Origin: Chitinophagaceae bacterium UBA7600
Lineage (GTDB): Bacteria > Bacteroidota > Bacteroidia > Chitinophagales > Chitinophagaceae
Direction of reading: 5' to 3'
Length of the DNA: 64,000 nucleotides
Assembly (NCBI GenBank): GCA_002478885.1
Contig: DLKC01000004.1
Location: 1 to 64,000, forward strand
The notes beneath the pieces are model-generated. The model made no database searches, was not told the DNA's origin, and saw only the letters and a list, made by a program, of their open reading frames with translations. Both the position numbers and the translations under genes were made by a program. How positions within the stretch are numbered: position 1 is the stretch's first letter; each line of letters opens with the position of its first letter. Positions 9,131 through 16,672 of the stretch are shown here, piece by piece.

Positions 9131-9435
9131 ACTGCGCTATCGTCAACAATGAGTATATGTATGATAATCATGGGAACAGGGCCGCAACGTCCTATACCTA
9201 TGCACGGTGCCCGCATAGAGATGTTGTGGCGGAAGCGAGGAATTCTGTGGGAGGTAGCATATTGTGATTGAATGTATTCATCCTGCGCATTCACAGCGTT
9301 CCCTGCAGGTAACTCTGTGATGACTGTTAAATCTACGAAGTCAAGTTTTCGAACACTTATGGTCTCCTAGCCTGCGCCAGTGTGGGTTTATGTTTATTAT
9401 TCCTACATTTGCGCCCTTCTTAAAATAAACAAACT
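9131..9435. other. Truncated array unit and phnA leader
   Basis: 9131-9240 is the tail part of another 373-bp unit (CTGCGCTATCGTCAACAATG onward to GTTGTGGCGG). The rest up to the phnA start shows no gene and contains the -7 element at 9404. Confidence 0.6.
9404..9411 (+). promoter_or_regulatory. Bacteroidota -7 element before phnA
   Basis: TACATTTG fits the TAnnTTTG consensus exactly and lies 24 bases before the ATG. I see no good TTTG at the expected distance upstream, so this is a partial promoter match. Confidence 0.45.
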
Positions 9436-9993
9436 ATGGCTGTAAGTATCAAACTAAGTGAACGCTGCGGGGGTGTATGCGAATTGTGTAACAGTTTACC
9501 CGCTAATCATGAATATACGGTTAGTCCAAAGAAAGATGATGCCATACAAAACCAGGTTGCCTTATGCGATACTTGCTTAAGTGCTATAGATGAAAAAGAT
9601 AAAGGCGACTACTGGCGCTGCCTTGAAGGCAGTATCTGGAATCCTGAAGCCAGCGTGCAGGCATTAAGTTACAGAATACTTCAATCGTATAAAGAGGAAG
9701 AATGGGCAGAAAATGTAATTAACTCCATAGAACTTGATGAGGACACAGTACAATGGGCTTTAAGCATATTTGAAGTGGCAGACAGGCATAAAGATGCTTT
9801 TGGCAATATACTGGAGAATGGAGACAATGTTGTTTTAACACAGGCGCTCAATGTAAAAGGTACAAGTTTCACTGCAGCCAAGGGCACTATTGTTAAACGA
9901 ATAAGACTGGTGCCCGGTAATACAGAACAAATAGAAGGAAAAATAAACGAGCAAACCATTGTTATTCTTGCTAAATATGTAAAGAAAGGATAA
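9436..9993 (+). CDS. PhnA-domain zinc-ribbon protein
   Basis: 185 residues. The N-terminus holds two CxxC pairs (C15/C18 and C44/C47), a PhnA-type zinc ribbon, and the C-terminal 70 residues (NGDNVVLTQALNVKG ... GTIVKRIRLVPG ... KYVKK) match the SH3-like PhnA domain. The middle region (about 60-115) is acidic and family-specific. Although the name comes from the alkylphosphonate operon, most PhnA proteins stand outside phosphonate loci and their role is uncertain, and no phosphonate genes are present here. The gene has a -7 promoter element upstream and its own terminator at 10081. Confidence 0.85.
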   Translation: MAVSIKLSERCGGVCELCNSLPANHEYTVSPKKDDAIQNQVALCDTCLSAIDEKDKGDYWRCLEGSIWNPEASVQALSYRILQSYKEEEWAENVINSIELDEDTVQWALSIFEVADRHKDAFGNILENGDNVVLTQALNVKGTSFTAAKGTIVKRIRLVPGNTEQIEGKINEQTIVILAKYVKKG

Positions 9994-10080
9994 CAGCAGC
10001 AGTGACAGTGCTATCATGTTTTTCAGTTTGTTTTTTACGGCAAACAATTCATACAAAAGATCTCCAATTTCACCTGATAT

Positions 10081-10131
10081 ATCTTCCGCTGTGCTTAGCT
10101 GTTTAAGCCTCAGCGGAAGATTTTTATTTTA
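10081..10131 (+). terminator. Terminator after phnA
   Basis: ATCTTCCGCTG and CAGCGGAAGAT form perfect 11-base arms around a 19-base loop and are followed by TTTTATTTT. Confidence 0.75.
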
Positions 10132-10140
10132 CCGGCTTAT

Positions 10141-10178
10141 TGCTACTATTAAGCTTTTGTTGTGTCACTCACTTGTAC
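10141..10178 (+). repeat. Dispersed repeat, copy 4 (GTGTCAC variant)
   Basis: AAGCTTTTGTTGTGTCACTC followed by ACTTGTAC, nearly identical to the copies at 6321 and 43007. Confidence 0.65.
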
Positions 10179-10280
10179 GTTCTGTACATTATTCAGCAAA
10201 CATCGTGTTTCCGCAGTATCTCTTCAATAGCCTTGTGTGTTGAGCAAGGACGCTGCGGTGCTGGTTTGATGTATTACTAA

Positions 10281-10310
10281 CCGCAGAGTCCCTTGCAGGA
10301 GACTCTGCGG
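10281..10310. other. Perfect 10-base hairpin, no T run
   Basis: CCGCAGAGTC and GACTCTGCGG pair perfectly around CCTTGCAGGA. No T run follows on the plus strand, and on the minus strand it sits about 85 bases beyond the Mrr stop codon. It may be a structured RNA end or a mobile-repeat hairpin. Confidence 0.4.
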
Positions 10311-10396
10311 AGACAGAAACAGATTTACATACTTAGACCATTTGGGGACTATATAGCAACACGTATAGTTATCTGACACTTGCGTGGGCATTATAC

Positions 10397-11377
10397 TTAT
10401 TCTTCTTCAAAATAATCAAAGTCGATTTTTTTTATTTCATATTTACTTTGAATTGATACACCAAGATTGTAATCGATCATATATTGAGCTAATGTATAGC
10501 CATCAATTAATACAATTTTAGTTTCATTTTTAGGAGTATAATCTTTCGCTTCTTTTGTAAATGAAGAAGTAGTTATAAATATTCCTTTTTTGGCACCTTG
10601 CCCAGCTAATGCTCCAACAAACTTTTGAATCTCAGGTCGACCAACTATACCATCCCATCTTTTTGCTTGGATGTAAATTGCATCTAAGCCAAGTTTATCT
10701 TCCTTTATCACTCCGTCAATTCCTTCATCCCCACTTTTACCAATAGCTTTTCCAGCATCTTGTATCGATCCTCCATACCCCATTCTAACTATTAATTCAA
10801 CAACAATTTTTTCAAAGAAAGAAGGTGATACAGATTTTAGTTTTGAAACAATTTCTTCTTCCAAAGATTTTCTTATACTTTGATAACCAGTTTCGAGCAA
10901 TTCTTCTGGTGTCTGATTTCTTGTTACTTCTGTTTCTGTAAAAAGGTTATTTGAAGCAATTTTCAAATCTTCTTTAGAATCATCTTTTGCTAATTTGAAT
11001 TCAATGAATTCCGGAAATTGGCTCAAATATTTTACATTGATTTCTTGTAAATTTTCATTCAAAGTTTTTCTGCCTCTTTCTGTAATAATTACAATTCCTC
11101 TTTTAGGGGCATCTAATAATCCTGCCTTTTTTAAATATGTCCTTGCCCAACCTACTCTATTTGAAAATAAAAATGCAGTCCCACTTGGCAAAAGCTCTTT
11201 TCTTTCTTCATCGCTTAAATTGAATTGTTGCGCTAGAACTTCTACAACTTCATTCACTTTATATTCTTTCCCATCAGCAACAACTTTTAAAAATGGAAGC
11301 ATGAGGGTTTGATAGTCAGGGATCATAAGATTGTAAAATGAGTTTATCAAATATATTAACTCAGTTTGAAAAGTCAT
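10397..11377 (-). CDS. mrr: Mrr-type (type IV) restriction endonuclease
   Basis: About 326 residues from the ATG at 11377. The frame is open for 24 more codons, but those codons are encoded by a dispersed repeat, so the later start is preferred. The N-terminal ~110 residues (LMLPFLKVVADGKEYKVNEV ... GWARTYLKKAGLL ... VIITERG) form the Mrr winged-helix domain. The C-terminal part carries the Mrr PD-(D/E)xK core: FFEKIVVELIVRMGYGG, GDEGIDGVI with the catalytic Asp, and YIQAKRW with the Gln-x-Lys. By family it cleaves DNA with foreign methylation. No methyltransferase lies nearby, as expected for type IV. The gene is visibly more AT-rich than its neighbours, which suggests acquisition. Confidence 0.9.
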   Translation of the reverse strand: MTFQTELIYLINSFYNLMIPDYQTLMLPFLKVVADGKEYKVNEVVEVLAQQFNLSDEERKELLPSGTAFLFSNRVGWARTYLKKAGLLDAPKRGIVIITERGRKTLNENLQEINVKYLSQFPEFIEFKLAKDDSKEDLKIASNNLFTETEVTRNQTPEELLETGYQSIRKSLEEEIVSKLKSVSPSFFEKIVVELIVRMGYGGSIQDAGKAIGKSGDEGIDGVIKEDKLGLDAIYIQAKRWDGIVGRPEIQKFVGALAGQGAKKGIFITTSSFTKEAKDYTPKNETKIVLIDGYTLAQYMIDYNLGVSIQSKYEIKKIDFDYFEEE

Positions 11378-11407
11378 AACAGTTATTGCTGGAATCAATA
11401 TTCTTTC

Positions 11408-11480
11408 GCACAAGTGTGCGATGCCGGATAAGCCGGCACTGTCGCGCAACAGCAGCTTTATAGCAGCACTACAGCCTGGT
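11408..11480 (-). repeat. Dispersed repeat, copy 5 (hairpin form)
   Basis: GTGCGA then TGCCGGATAAGCCGGCACTG then TCGCGCAAC. Comparing this with the short copy at 14244 shows that the short form is this sequence without the 23 central bases. It overlaps the upstream end of the Mrr open frame. Confidence 0.8.
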
Positions 11481-11489
11481 ACATAAAAA

Positions 11490-13460
11490 TTAATCTTTCT
11501 TCAACCTCAACAAAAATCCGCCTGCGGGAGCAAGATGTATTTGCATCGTATCATTAGCAGGTAATCTTTTTTCTTCAATCACATAATCCATCGCATTCCT
11601 GTCTGCATTAATACCGTCTTTGCAAATCGTGGCGGTATAATTTCCTGTGGGCAGGAAACTGAGATCGAGTGTGATGTCTTTTGGATTGGGCCCGCAGATT
11701 CCTGCAATAAACCAGTCGTTGCCTTTTTGCCTTGCGGTAACAATGTGATTGGCAACGGTGGCGCTGAGGATGATGCTGGTATCCCATGTAGTGGGTATGC
11801 TGCCAAGCAGTTGCATAAATGCCGGCTCGAGATAACCCTGTGAGGGATTGCCGCTGAAGATCTGCAGCGGGTTATCGTACACGACAAACATGGCGAGTTG
11901 CTGGCAGCGGGTGGTCTGGCTCATGACCTTGCCCCAGATGGGTTTGAACTGTTGCGGCGTGGCGTTGTCGAGAATGCCGGGCTCATAGTCGAACGGGCCT
12001 GCAAGCATGCGTGTGAAAGGAAGGATGCAGTTGTGTGCGGCTGTGGGCTTATCACTCCATGCATTGTACTCACTGCCAAGCACGCCTTCACGTGTGATGT
12101 TGTTGGGATAAGTGCGGTTAAAACCTTTGGGCGGGTAAGCGCCATGAAACATGATCATGAGTTGGGCTTTGGCGCAGGCTTCTGTAATGCGTTTGTAAAA
12201 GTTGACGGTGGGCTGATCATCGCGGTCGATAAAGTCGGTCATGATATAATCCACTCCCCATTTTTGAAATTGTTTAAGCGCGCTGTCGAGCTGGCGGTCA
12301 AGTGCCATGGCGAGTGTCCACATACTCAGGTGAATACCCTTTGCCTTTGCATAAGCAGCTATGGTATCCATGTTGATGTTGGGATTGATGGCGAAGAGAT
12401 CGGTGGTCTTGCTCCAGCCGGCGTCCATCATAATGCGGTCGAAGCCGAATTGTTTGGCGAAGTCGATATAGTATTTATAGCTGGCCGTGTTTACACCCGA
12501 GACAAAGGGAACATTGAAAAGATTTACATCAATGATCCATTCATCGGTGCCTTTGCCGGGATGGATCCATGACACGTCATTGATCTTTGATGGTGCCGCA
12601 AGACGGTAGACCAGGTCATTGGTGGGCAGCTCTTTGTCTGTTCTTGCAATGAGCAAGGCACGCCAGGGAAAACTGCGGGTGCCTTTTGTTTTGGCAATAT
12701 AGTAGGCGCGTTCGCTCACAACCTTTTGCGGGTAATCTCCGGGTACCACTTTTTCTTCTGCCGGGTAGGCTGCAAATGCTGATTGAAAACCATTAGACGA
12801 TGTGCCACGCAGGAACATGCCGGGATAATCATCGAGGTCTGATTCTGTGACAGCAACCTTGATGTTGTCGAATGTATTCACCAGCACCGGTGAATACATG
12901 TAATCATTTTTACCGATGCTGTCTAAAGATTTGTAAGGGTATAACTCTTCGAAGCTGGTATGGAAAACGTCCTGGTCTGGCCTTTTGGTGATGATTGGCG
13001 CCCAGGCGTGTGCGCCCTGTACAAAATGAAAATCTGCCGTTTCATTTACAACCGTGATGGAATCTTTGAAACTGGTGGCAATGCGGTAAGCTACGCCATC
13101 ATTGTATGCGCGGAAGATTACTGTGAAATTGTTTTTAAAGCTTATGCTGAGTTCGTTGTAGTTGTCGGGAATATTTTTCCTGCTTACGGGTACCTGTGCA
13201 ATGATGGGTTCATTAACTGTTCTTGCTTTGGTTGATTTAACCGACAGGATATGCGACATGTACACTTCGCCATAGAGTTCCATATCGATAATGCTGTGGG
13301 CGAGGATTGGCTGGCTGTCTACAAATACGTCATAGCTAAGTTGATCATCAGGGTAGATGGATACTTTAATTTTTTGATCGGGGGAGGCTAGCTCTAATGG
13401 GTACTGCGCAAGGCTTTTTAGACTAAGTGCTGTGAGCAGTAGCAAAAATATTCTTCTCAT
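11490..13460 (-). CDS. Glycoside hydrolase family 97 (alpha-glucosidase/galactosidase type)
   Basis: About 656 residues from the ATG at 13460 (MRRIFLLLLTALSLKSLAQ, a signal peptide). A longer frame starts 63 bases upstream but only adds non-signal residues. The N-terminal ~270 residues form the GH97 beta-sandwich (LASPDQKIKVSIYPDDQLSYDV). The TIM barrel carries DRIMMDAGW, DYIMTDFIDRDDQ (about residues 402-414) and EGVLGSEYNAW (about 457-467), and a small C-terminal beta domain follows. The TDFxDRDDQ form resembles the retaining GH97 branch with an Asp nucleophile, which would favour alpha-galactosidase activity. That subgroup assignment is inference. It probably works in the periplasm. There is no SusC/SusD pair nearby. 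Confidence 0.9.
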   Translation of the reverse strand: MRRIFLLLLTALSLKSLAQYPLELASPDQKIKVSIYPDDQLSYDVFVDSQPILAHSIIDMELYGEVYMSHILSVKSTKARTVNEPIIAQVPVSRKNIPDNYNELSISFKNNFTVIFRAYNDGVAYRIATSFKDSITVVNETADFHFVQGAHAWAPIITKRPDQDVFHTSFEELYPYKSLDSIGKNDYMYSPVLVNTFDNIKVAVTESDLDDYPGMFLRGTSSNGFQSAFAAYPAEEKVVPGDYPQKVVSERAYYIAKTKGTRSFPWRALLIARTDKELPTNDLVYRLAAPSKINDVSWIHPGKGTDEWIIDVNLFNVPFVSGVNTASYKYYIDFAKQFGFDRIMMDAGWSKTTDLFAINPNINMDTIAAYAKAKGIHLSMWTLAMALDRQLDSALKQFQKWGVDYIMTDFIDRDDQPTVNFYKRITEACAKAQLMIMFHGAYPPKGFNRTYPNNITREGVLGSEYNAWSDKPTAAHNCILPFTRMLAGPFDYEPGILDNATPQQFKPIWGKVMSQTTRCQQLAMFVVYDNPLQIFSGNPSQGYLEPAFMQLLGSIPTTWDTSIILSATVANHIVTARQKGNDWFIAGICGPNPKDITLDLSFLPTGNYTATICKDGINADRNAMDYVIEEKRLPANDTMQIHLAPAGGFLLRLKKD

Positions 13461-13598
13461 ATTAGCTGTACCGTTGAAAATGAATCCGGAAGATACAGAT
13501 AATGATGGCACTGATACAGGCAATAGTCTCTATTGACCAGTGCTTCTCAAAAAAGTGCTGGGTTATAAATTATGGTTTGAGCAACGAACCGGCCTTCA

Positions 13599-14117
13599 TT
13601 AAGTTGTAGCCTTTTTCAAATAAGCCATCTGCCCGAGGTGATAAGCCTGGTGTACAGTGCGTGTGATGATCACATTCAGCCTGTTCCGGTGCGGTTCTTT
13701 TGCAAAATCTTCTTCAGAAACGGATGTGTGTCGTGCAAACCAATCTGCCGGCTGCATTTGATTGAACTTTTCTGTAAGCGCGGTATTTACTTCCTGCCAA
13801 TAGGTTTTTAAATCGTCAATGGATGGTATGCTGAAACCTGATTTGTCCGGGTTGCGGAGAAAGATCTCGTCCAGTTCGGGATGCATTCTTTCCCCAATGC
13901 CGAGCAGTTTGAATAACCCATCATTTACGGCAATAAAGTGACCGAAGAGATAGGTGCCGGTATTTCTTCCCGGTGCTGTTTCCGCTGCCAGTTGTTCGTC
14001 TGACAGTGTTTTAAGCAGGTCATCCATTTTTGTATTCTGACCATGCCACGCGGTAAGGACCATTTTTACTGTAAGTGCTTCGTTTGCTGCTGCGTTCATT
14101 GTTGTTGGTTTGAGCAT
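13599..14117 (-). CDS. DinB-family protein
   Basis: 172 residues (166 if the second Met at 14099 is used). A four-helix DinB-like fold is indicated by three spaced histidine motifs: LTAWHGQN near the N-terminus, LFGHFIAVND around residue 65 and TVHQAYHLGQMAYLKK at the end, the pattern of the DinB/YfiT metal-binding superfamily. Members include thiol-S-transferases and damage-induced proteins, and the substrate cannot be read from the sequence. It lies between GH97 and the menaquinone operon and is divergent from the latter. Confidence 0.82.
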   Translation of the reverse strand: MLKPTTMNAAANEALTVKMVLTAWHGQNTKMDDLLKTLSDEQLAAETAPGRNTGTYLFGHFIAVNDGLFKLLGIGERMHPELDEIFLRNPDKSGFSIPSIDDLKTYWQEVNTALTEKFNQMQPADWFARHTSVSEEDFAKEPHRNRLNVIITRTVHQAYHLGQMAYLKKATT

Positions 14118-14243
14118 GTATGAAATATGTTAAGCAATGTAGCTCATTTTGCCATTGCATTGCGATTACATGTTTTTGAGATCGGGAAAGAGTTGTTGCG
14201 CAGTTATTGGAGTTTAAGCAACTTGTTGCCCAAGGGTTATGAA

Positions 14244-14294
14244 GTATAAGTGTGCGACGCAACGAAGAACAATAAAGTATCACAAGCCCGGCTC
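14244..14294 (-). repeat. Dispersed repeat, copy 6 (short form)
   Basis: GTATAAGTGTGCGACGCAAC followed by GAAG and a terminal GCCCGGCTC. It has no central hairpin. It lies in the divergent gap between the DinB gene and mqnB. Confidence 0.75.
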
Positions 14295-14376
14295 ATAAAA
14301 TTTCAAGTATTAAATCTTTCTCACAGATACAATTGTCATAATTGCTTTGCTATTTTCCCCCGACATTTGCAGGTCT

Positions 14377-15045
14377 ATGAGAGTCGTTTTTACCGCTGCT
14401 ACCATCGGCGAATGGATGCCTGCTTTCTTGCAAATCGACACACTTTATACCAGTGAAAGCCTTCGCCTGAAAGTGATCTTTCACCAGGGTGGTGTGGGGC
14501 TGCTCGCAAACGCTGTTTCCTTATTGAAACTTGTTTATGAAGAGAAGCCTGATCTTATTATACAGGTGGGTATCGCCGGTTGCTTTGACCAATCGGTGGC
14601 TTTGGGAAAAGTATTTGCAGTGAAGGAAGAAGCGCTTGGCGACCATGGCGTGGAAGAAGATGGAAAGTGGAGAGATATTTTTGACCTTAAGCTTGAAAAG
14701 CCGGGTTATCCGCCATTTGAAAAGAAAAGGCTGCCCAATCATTTCCTGGAGAAATACAACCTATTGAAGTTGCCCGAAGTAAATGCAGTAACGGTGAACG
14801 AGATCAGCACCAGGCCGGAACGCATTCAGCAACTCAGTAAAAAATATGAACCCGTGCTCGAAAGCATGGAGGGCGCCGCGTTGCATTATGTATGCCGTGA
14901 AATGAATATTCCGTTCCTGCAGATACGTGCTGCGAGTAACTATATCGGTGAGCGGGATAAAGAGAAGTGGCAAATGAAAGAAGCCATCGGTTGTCTCAAT
15001 GAAACCATACTCAGGTATGTTGATGAATTGTATAAGATCTCATAA
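14377..15045 (+). CDS. mqnB: Futalosine hydrolase
   Basis: About 222 residues from the ATG at 14377. An upstream TTG is in frame, but the conserved start VVFTAATIGEW follows this ATG. Family motifs of the nucleoside-phosphorylase-like fold are present: IQVGIAGCFD, GDHGVEEDGKW, and ESMEGAALHYVCREMNIPFLQIRAASNYIGERD with the substrate-binding Glu-Met-Glu segment. It hydrolyses futalosine (or its deamino form) in the menaquinone pathway. It is followed at 107 bases by mqnD, which fixes the assignment against other MTA/SAH nucleosidase-like enzymes. Confidence 0.9.
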   Translation: MRVVFTAATIGEWMPAFLQIDTLYTSESLRLKVIFHQGGVGLLANAVSLLKLVYEEKPDLIIQVGIAGCFDQSVALGKVFAVKEEALGDHGVEEDGKWRDIFDLKLEKPGYPPFEKKRLPNHFLEKYNLLKLPEVNAVTVNEISTRPERIQQLSKKYEPVLESMEGAALHYVCREMNIPFLQIRAASNYIGERDKEKWQMKEAIGCLNETILRYVDELYKIS

Positions 15046-15054
15046 TATTTGTTG

Positions 15055-15106
15055 GAGCCCGGCTTTAGTGCAGGCGCCGGGCTTTACTTGCATCGCACTC
15101 TTGTGC
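15055..15106 (+). repeat. Dispersed repeat, copy 7 (short form)
   Basis: GAGCCCGGC, then a second GCCGGGCT that makes an 8-base hairpin (15056-15083), then TTGCATCGCACTCTTGTGC. It lies between mqnB and mqnD, inside what would otherwise be an operon, and its hairpin could attenuate readthrough. Confidence 0.75.
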
Positions 15107-15152
15107 GTTCCAATCGCTACTCAACTATAATTGTGAATGGTAAACAGGTAAC

Positions 15153-16004
15153 ATGAAACTAAGCTTAGGTTTTTCCCCATGCCCCAACGACACTTTTATT
15201 TTTGATGCGCTCGTCAATCATAAAATTGACACGGCCGGGCTTGAATTTGATGTGCAGTTGGAAGATGTGCAAACGCTTAACCTTTGGGCGTTACAAGGCA
15301 AGCTTGATTTCTCCAAAATAAGTTACGGCGTGCTGCCACTGATAATGAGCGACTACATTGTTTTAAACAGTGGAGGTGCTTTGGGAAAAGGAGTGGGGCC
15401 GCTGCTGATAACAAAAGCAGCCAATAAGCAAATAGATAACGATGCTCTTGTTGCCATTCCCGGTGAGAACACTACAGCACATATGTTATTCTCCCTGGCT
15501 TTCCCCGGCGCAGAAAACAAAACATTCAAAGTCTTCAACCAAATCGAAGATGCGGTGTTGCATGAGGAAGTTGATGCAGGTGTGATTATTCATGAGAACA
15601 GGTTTACCTATCAACTGAAAGGCTTGCATAAACTCATCGACCTTGGTGCATACTGGGAGCAAACTACCCATGCGCCCATTCCGTTGGGTGGTATCGTTGC
15701 CAAAAGAAGTCTGCCGCCTGGATTAATCATGCAGGTCGACGCACTCATAAAACAAAGTGTGGCCTATGCCTATGAACATCACCATGAACAACTCGCGGAT
15801 TATGTAAAACAACATGCCCAGGAAATGAGTGAAGATGTGATGCGGCAGCATATCAATCTTTATGTGAATGACTACTCCGGTGCCCTGGGTGATAATGGCA
15901 GGAAAGCAGTAATGAAATTGTTGCAGGTATACCAAAACATGCATAATATTGAAGTTTCAGCAAATGATATTTTTGTTCCTTCCTTGACTAAATCATCCAG
16001 TTAG
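15153..16004 (+). CDS. mqnD: 1,4-dihydroxy-6-naphthoate synthase
   Basis: 283 residues of the periplasmic-binding-protein-like fold. The N-terminus LGFSPCPNDTFIFDAL is diagnostic of MqnD, and KISYGVLPLIMSDYIVLNSGGALGKGVGPL and AGVIIHENRFTY are further family motifs. H154-like and D-containing active-site segments are intact. It converts cyclic dehypoxanthine futalosine to dihydroxynaphthoate for menaquinone. It follows mqnB and its stop overlaps the pnuC start by one base, so all four genes to nadR are probably co-transcribed. Confidence 0.93.
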   Translation: MKLSLGFSPCPNDTFIFDALVNHKIDTAGLEFDVQLEDVQTLNLWALQGKLDFSKISYGVLPLIMSDYIVLNSGGALGKGVGPLLITKAANKQIDNDALVAIPGENTTAHMLFSLAFPGAENKTFKVFNQIEDAVLHEEVDAGVIIHENRFTYQLKGLHKLIDLGAYWEQTTHAPIPLGGIVAKRSLPPGLIMQVDALIKQSVAYAYEHHHEQLADYVKQHAQEMSEDVMRQHINLYVNDYSGALGDNGRKAVMKLLQVYQNMHNIEVSANDIFVPSLTKSSS

Positions 16005-16672
16005 TGAAAGAATTTTTTGATGTAAACAATGCGTTTTTTAGCCTGCTCGGGTATTCGATGAGCTACATAGAATTTACCGGCGTGGTATTCGGATTGATCG
16101 CTGTCTGGCTTTCAGCAAAGGCACATATTCTTAGCTGGCCCATTGGTATTGTCAATGTTGTATTGGCTGCCATTTTATATTTCCAGGTGCAACTCTATCC
16201 CGATATGTTTTTGCAGGTCTTCTTTTTTGTAACCAATATTATTGGCTGGTGGCGGTGGGCAAACCCAAAGCCCGGTGAAGCGGACAAGGAGAAAGAACTT
16301 AAAGTCAGTTACATGAAAAAAAACCAGTTGTTGCTGGCAGCAGTGATTGCAATAGCCGGAACATTTTTACTTGGCCAGTTTGCCAGCAACCTGCATGAAT
16401 GGTTTTCCAATATATTCTCAAAACCAAGCGCCTATCCTTATGTTGATTCCTTTATTACTGTTATGAGTGTGCTTACAACATTTTACATGATCGAAAAGAA
16501 AATTGAATCGTGGGTCATCTGGATACTGGTTGATGTTATCGCAACCGTGCTCTACTATGTAAAAGGCGTAAAATTCTACAGTGTTGAATATTTCATCTTT
16601 ACCATCATTGCAGCTTATGGTTTGTTGCATTGGATAAGGGAATATAAAAGTTACGCCCAACAAAAAGCATGA
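16004..16672 (+). CDS. pnuC: Nicotinamide riboside transporter
   Basis: 222 residues with about seven hydrophobic segments and the PnuC landmarks YIEFTGVVFGLIAVWLSAKAHILSWPIGIVNVVLAAILYF, NIIGWWRW and YVDSFITVMSVLTTFYMIEKKIESWVIWILVDVI. It takes up nicotinamide riboside by facilitated diffusion, driven by intracellular phosphorylation. The start is a GTG (16004) overlapping the mqnD stop. The next Met (16058) would cut the first membrane helix region, so the GTG is preferred. Its stop overlaps the nadR ATG by four bases, which is classic translational coupling with the salvage enzyme. Confidence 0.92.
   Translation: MKEFFDVNNAFFSLLGYSMSYIEFTGVVFGLIAVWLSAKAHILSWPIGIVNVVLAAILYFQVQLYPDMFLQVFFFVTNIIGWWRWANPKPGEADKEKELKVSYMKKNQLLLAAVIAIAGTFLLGQFASNLHEWFSNIFSKPSAYPYVDSFITVMSVLTTFYMIEKKIESWVIWILVDVIATVLYYVKGVKFYSVEYFIFTIIAAYGLLHWIREYKSYAQQKA

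Larger units (their letters stand above)
9994..10396. other. Gap between phnA and the Mrr gene
   Basis: No gene seen. It holds the phnA terminator (10081-10131), a dispersed repeat copy (10141-10178) and a perfect 10-base hairpin at 10281-10310. Confidence 0.6.

Noticed and set aside
6394..9240. CRISPR array
   Set aside because: The units are about 373 bp and nearly identical throughout, with no short repeat and unique spacer pattern and no cas gene nearby.
11898..12572. Plus-strand open frame of 224 codons
   Set aside because: It lies fully inside the GH97 gene on the other strand. The minus-strand frame has clear family motifs, so this is a shadow frame.
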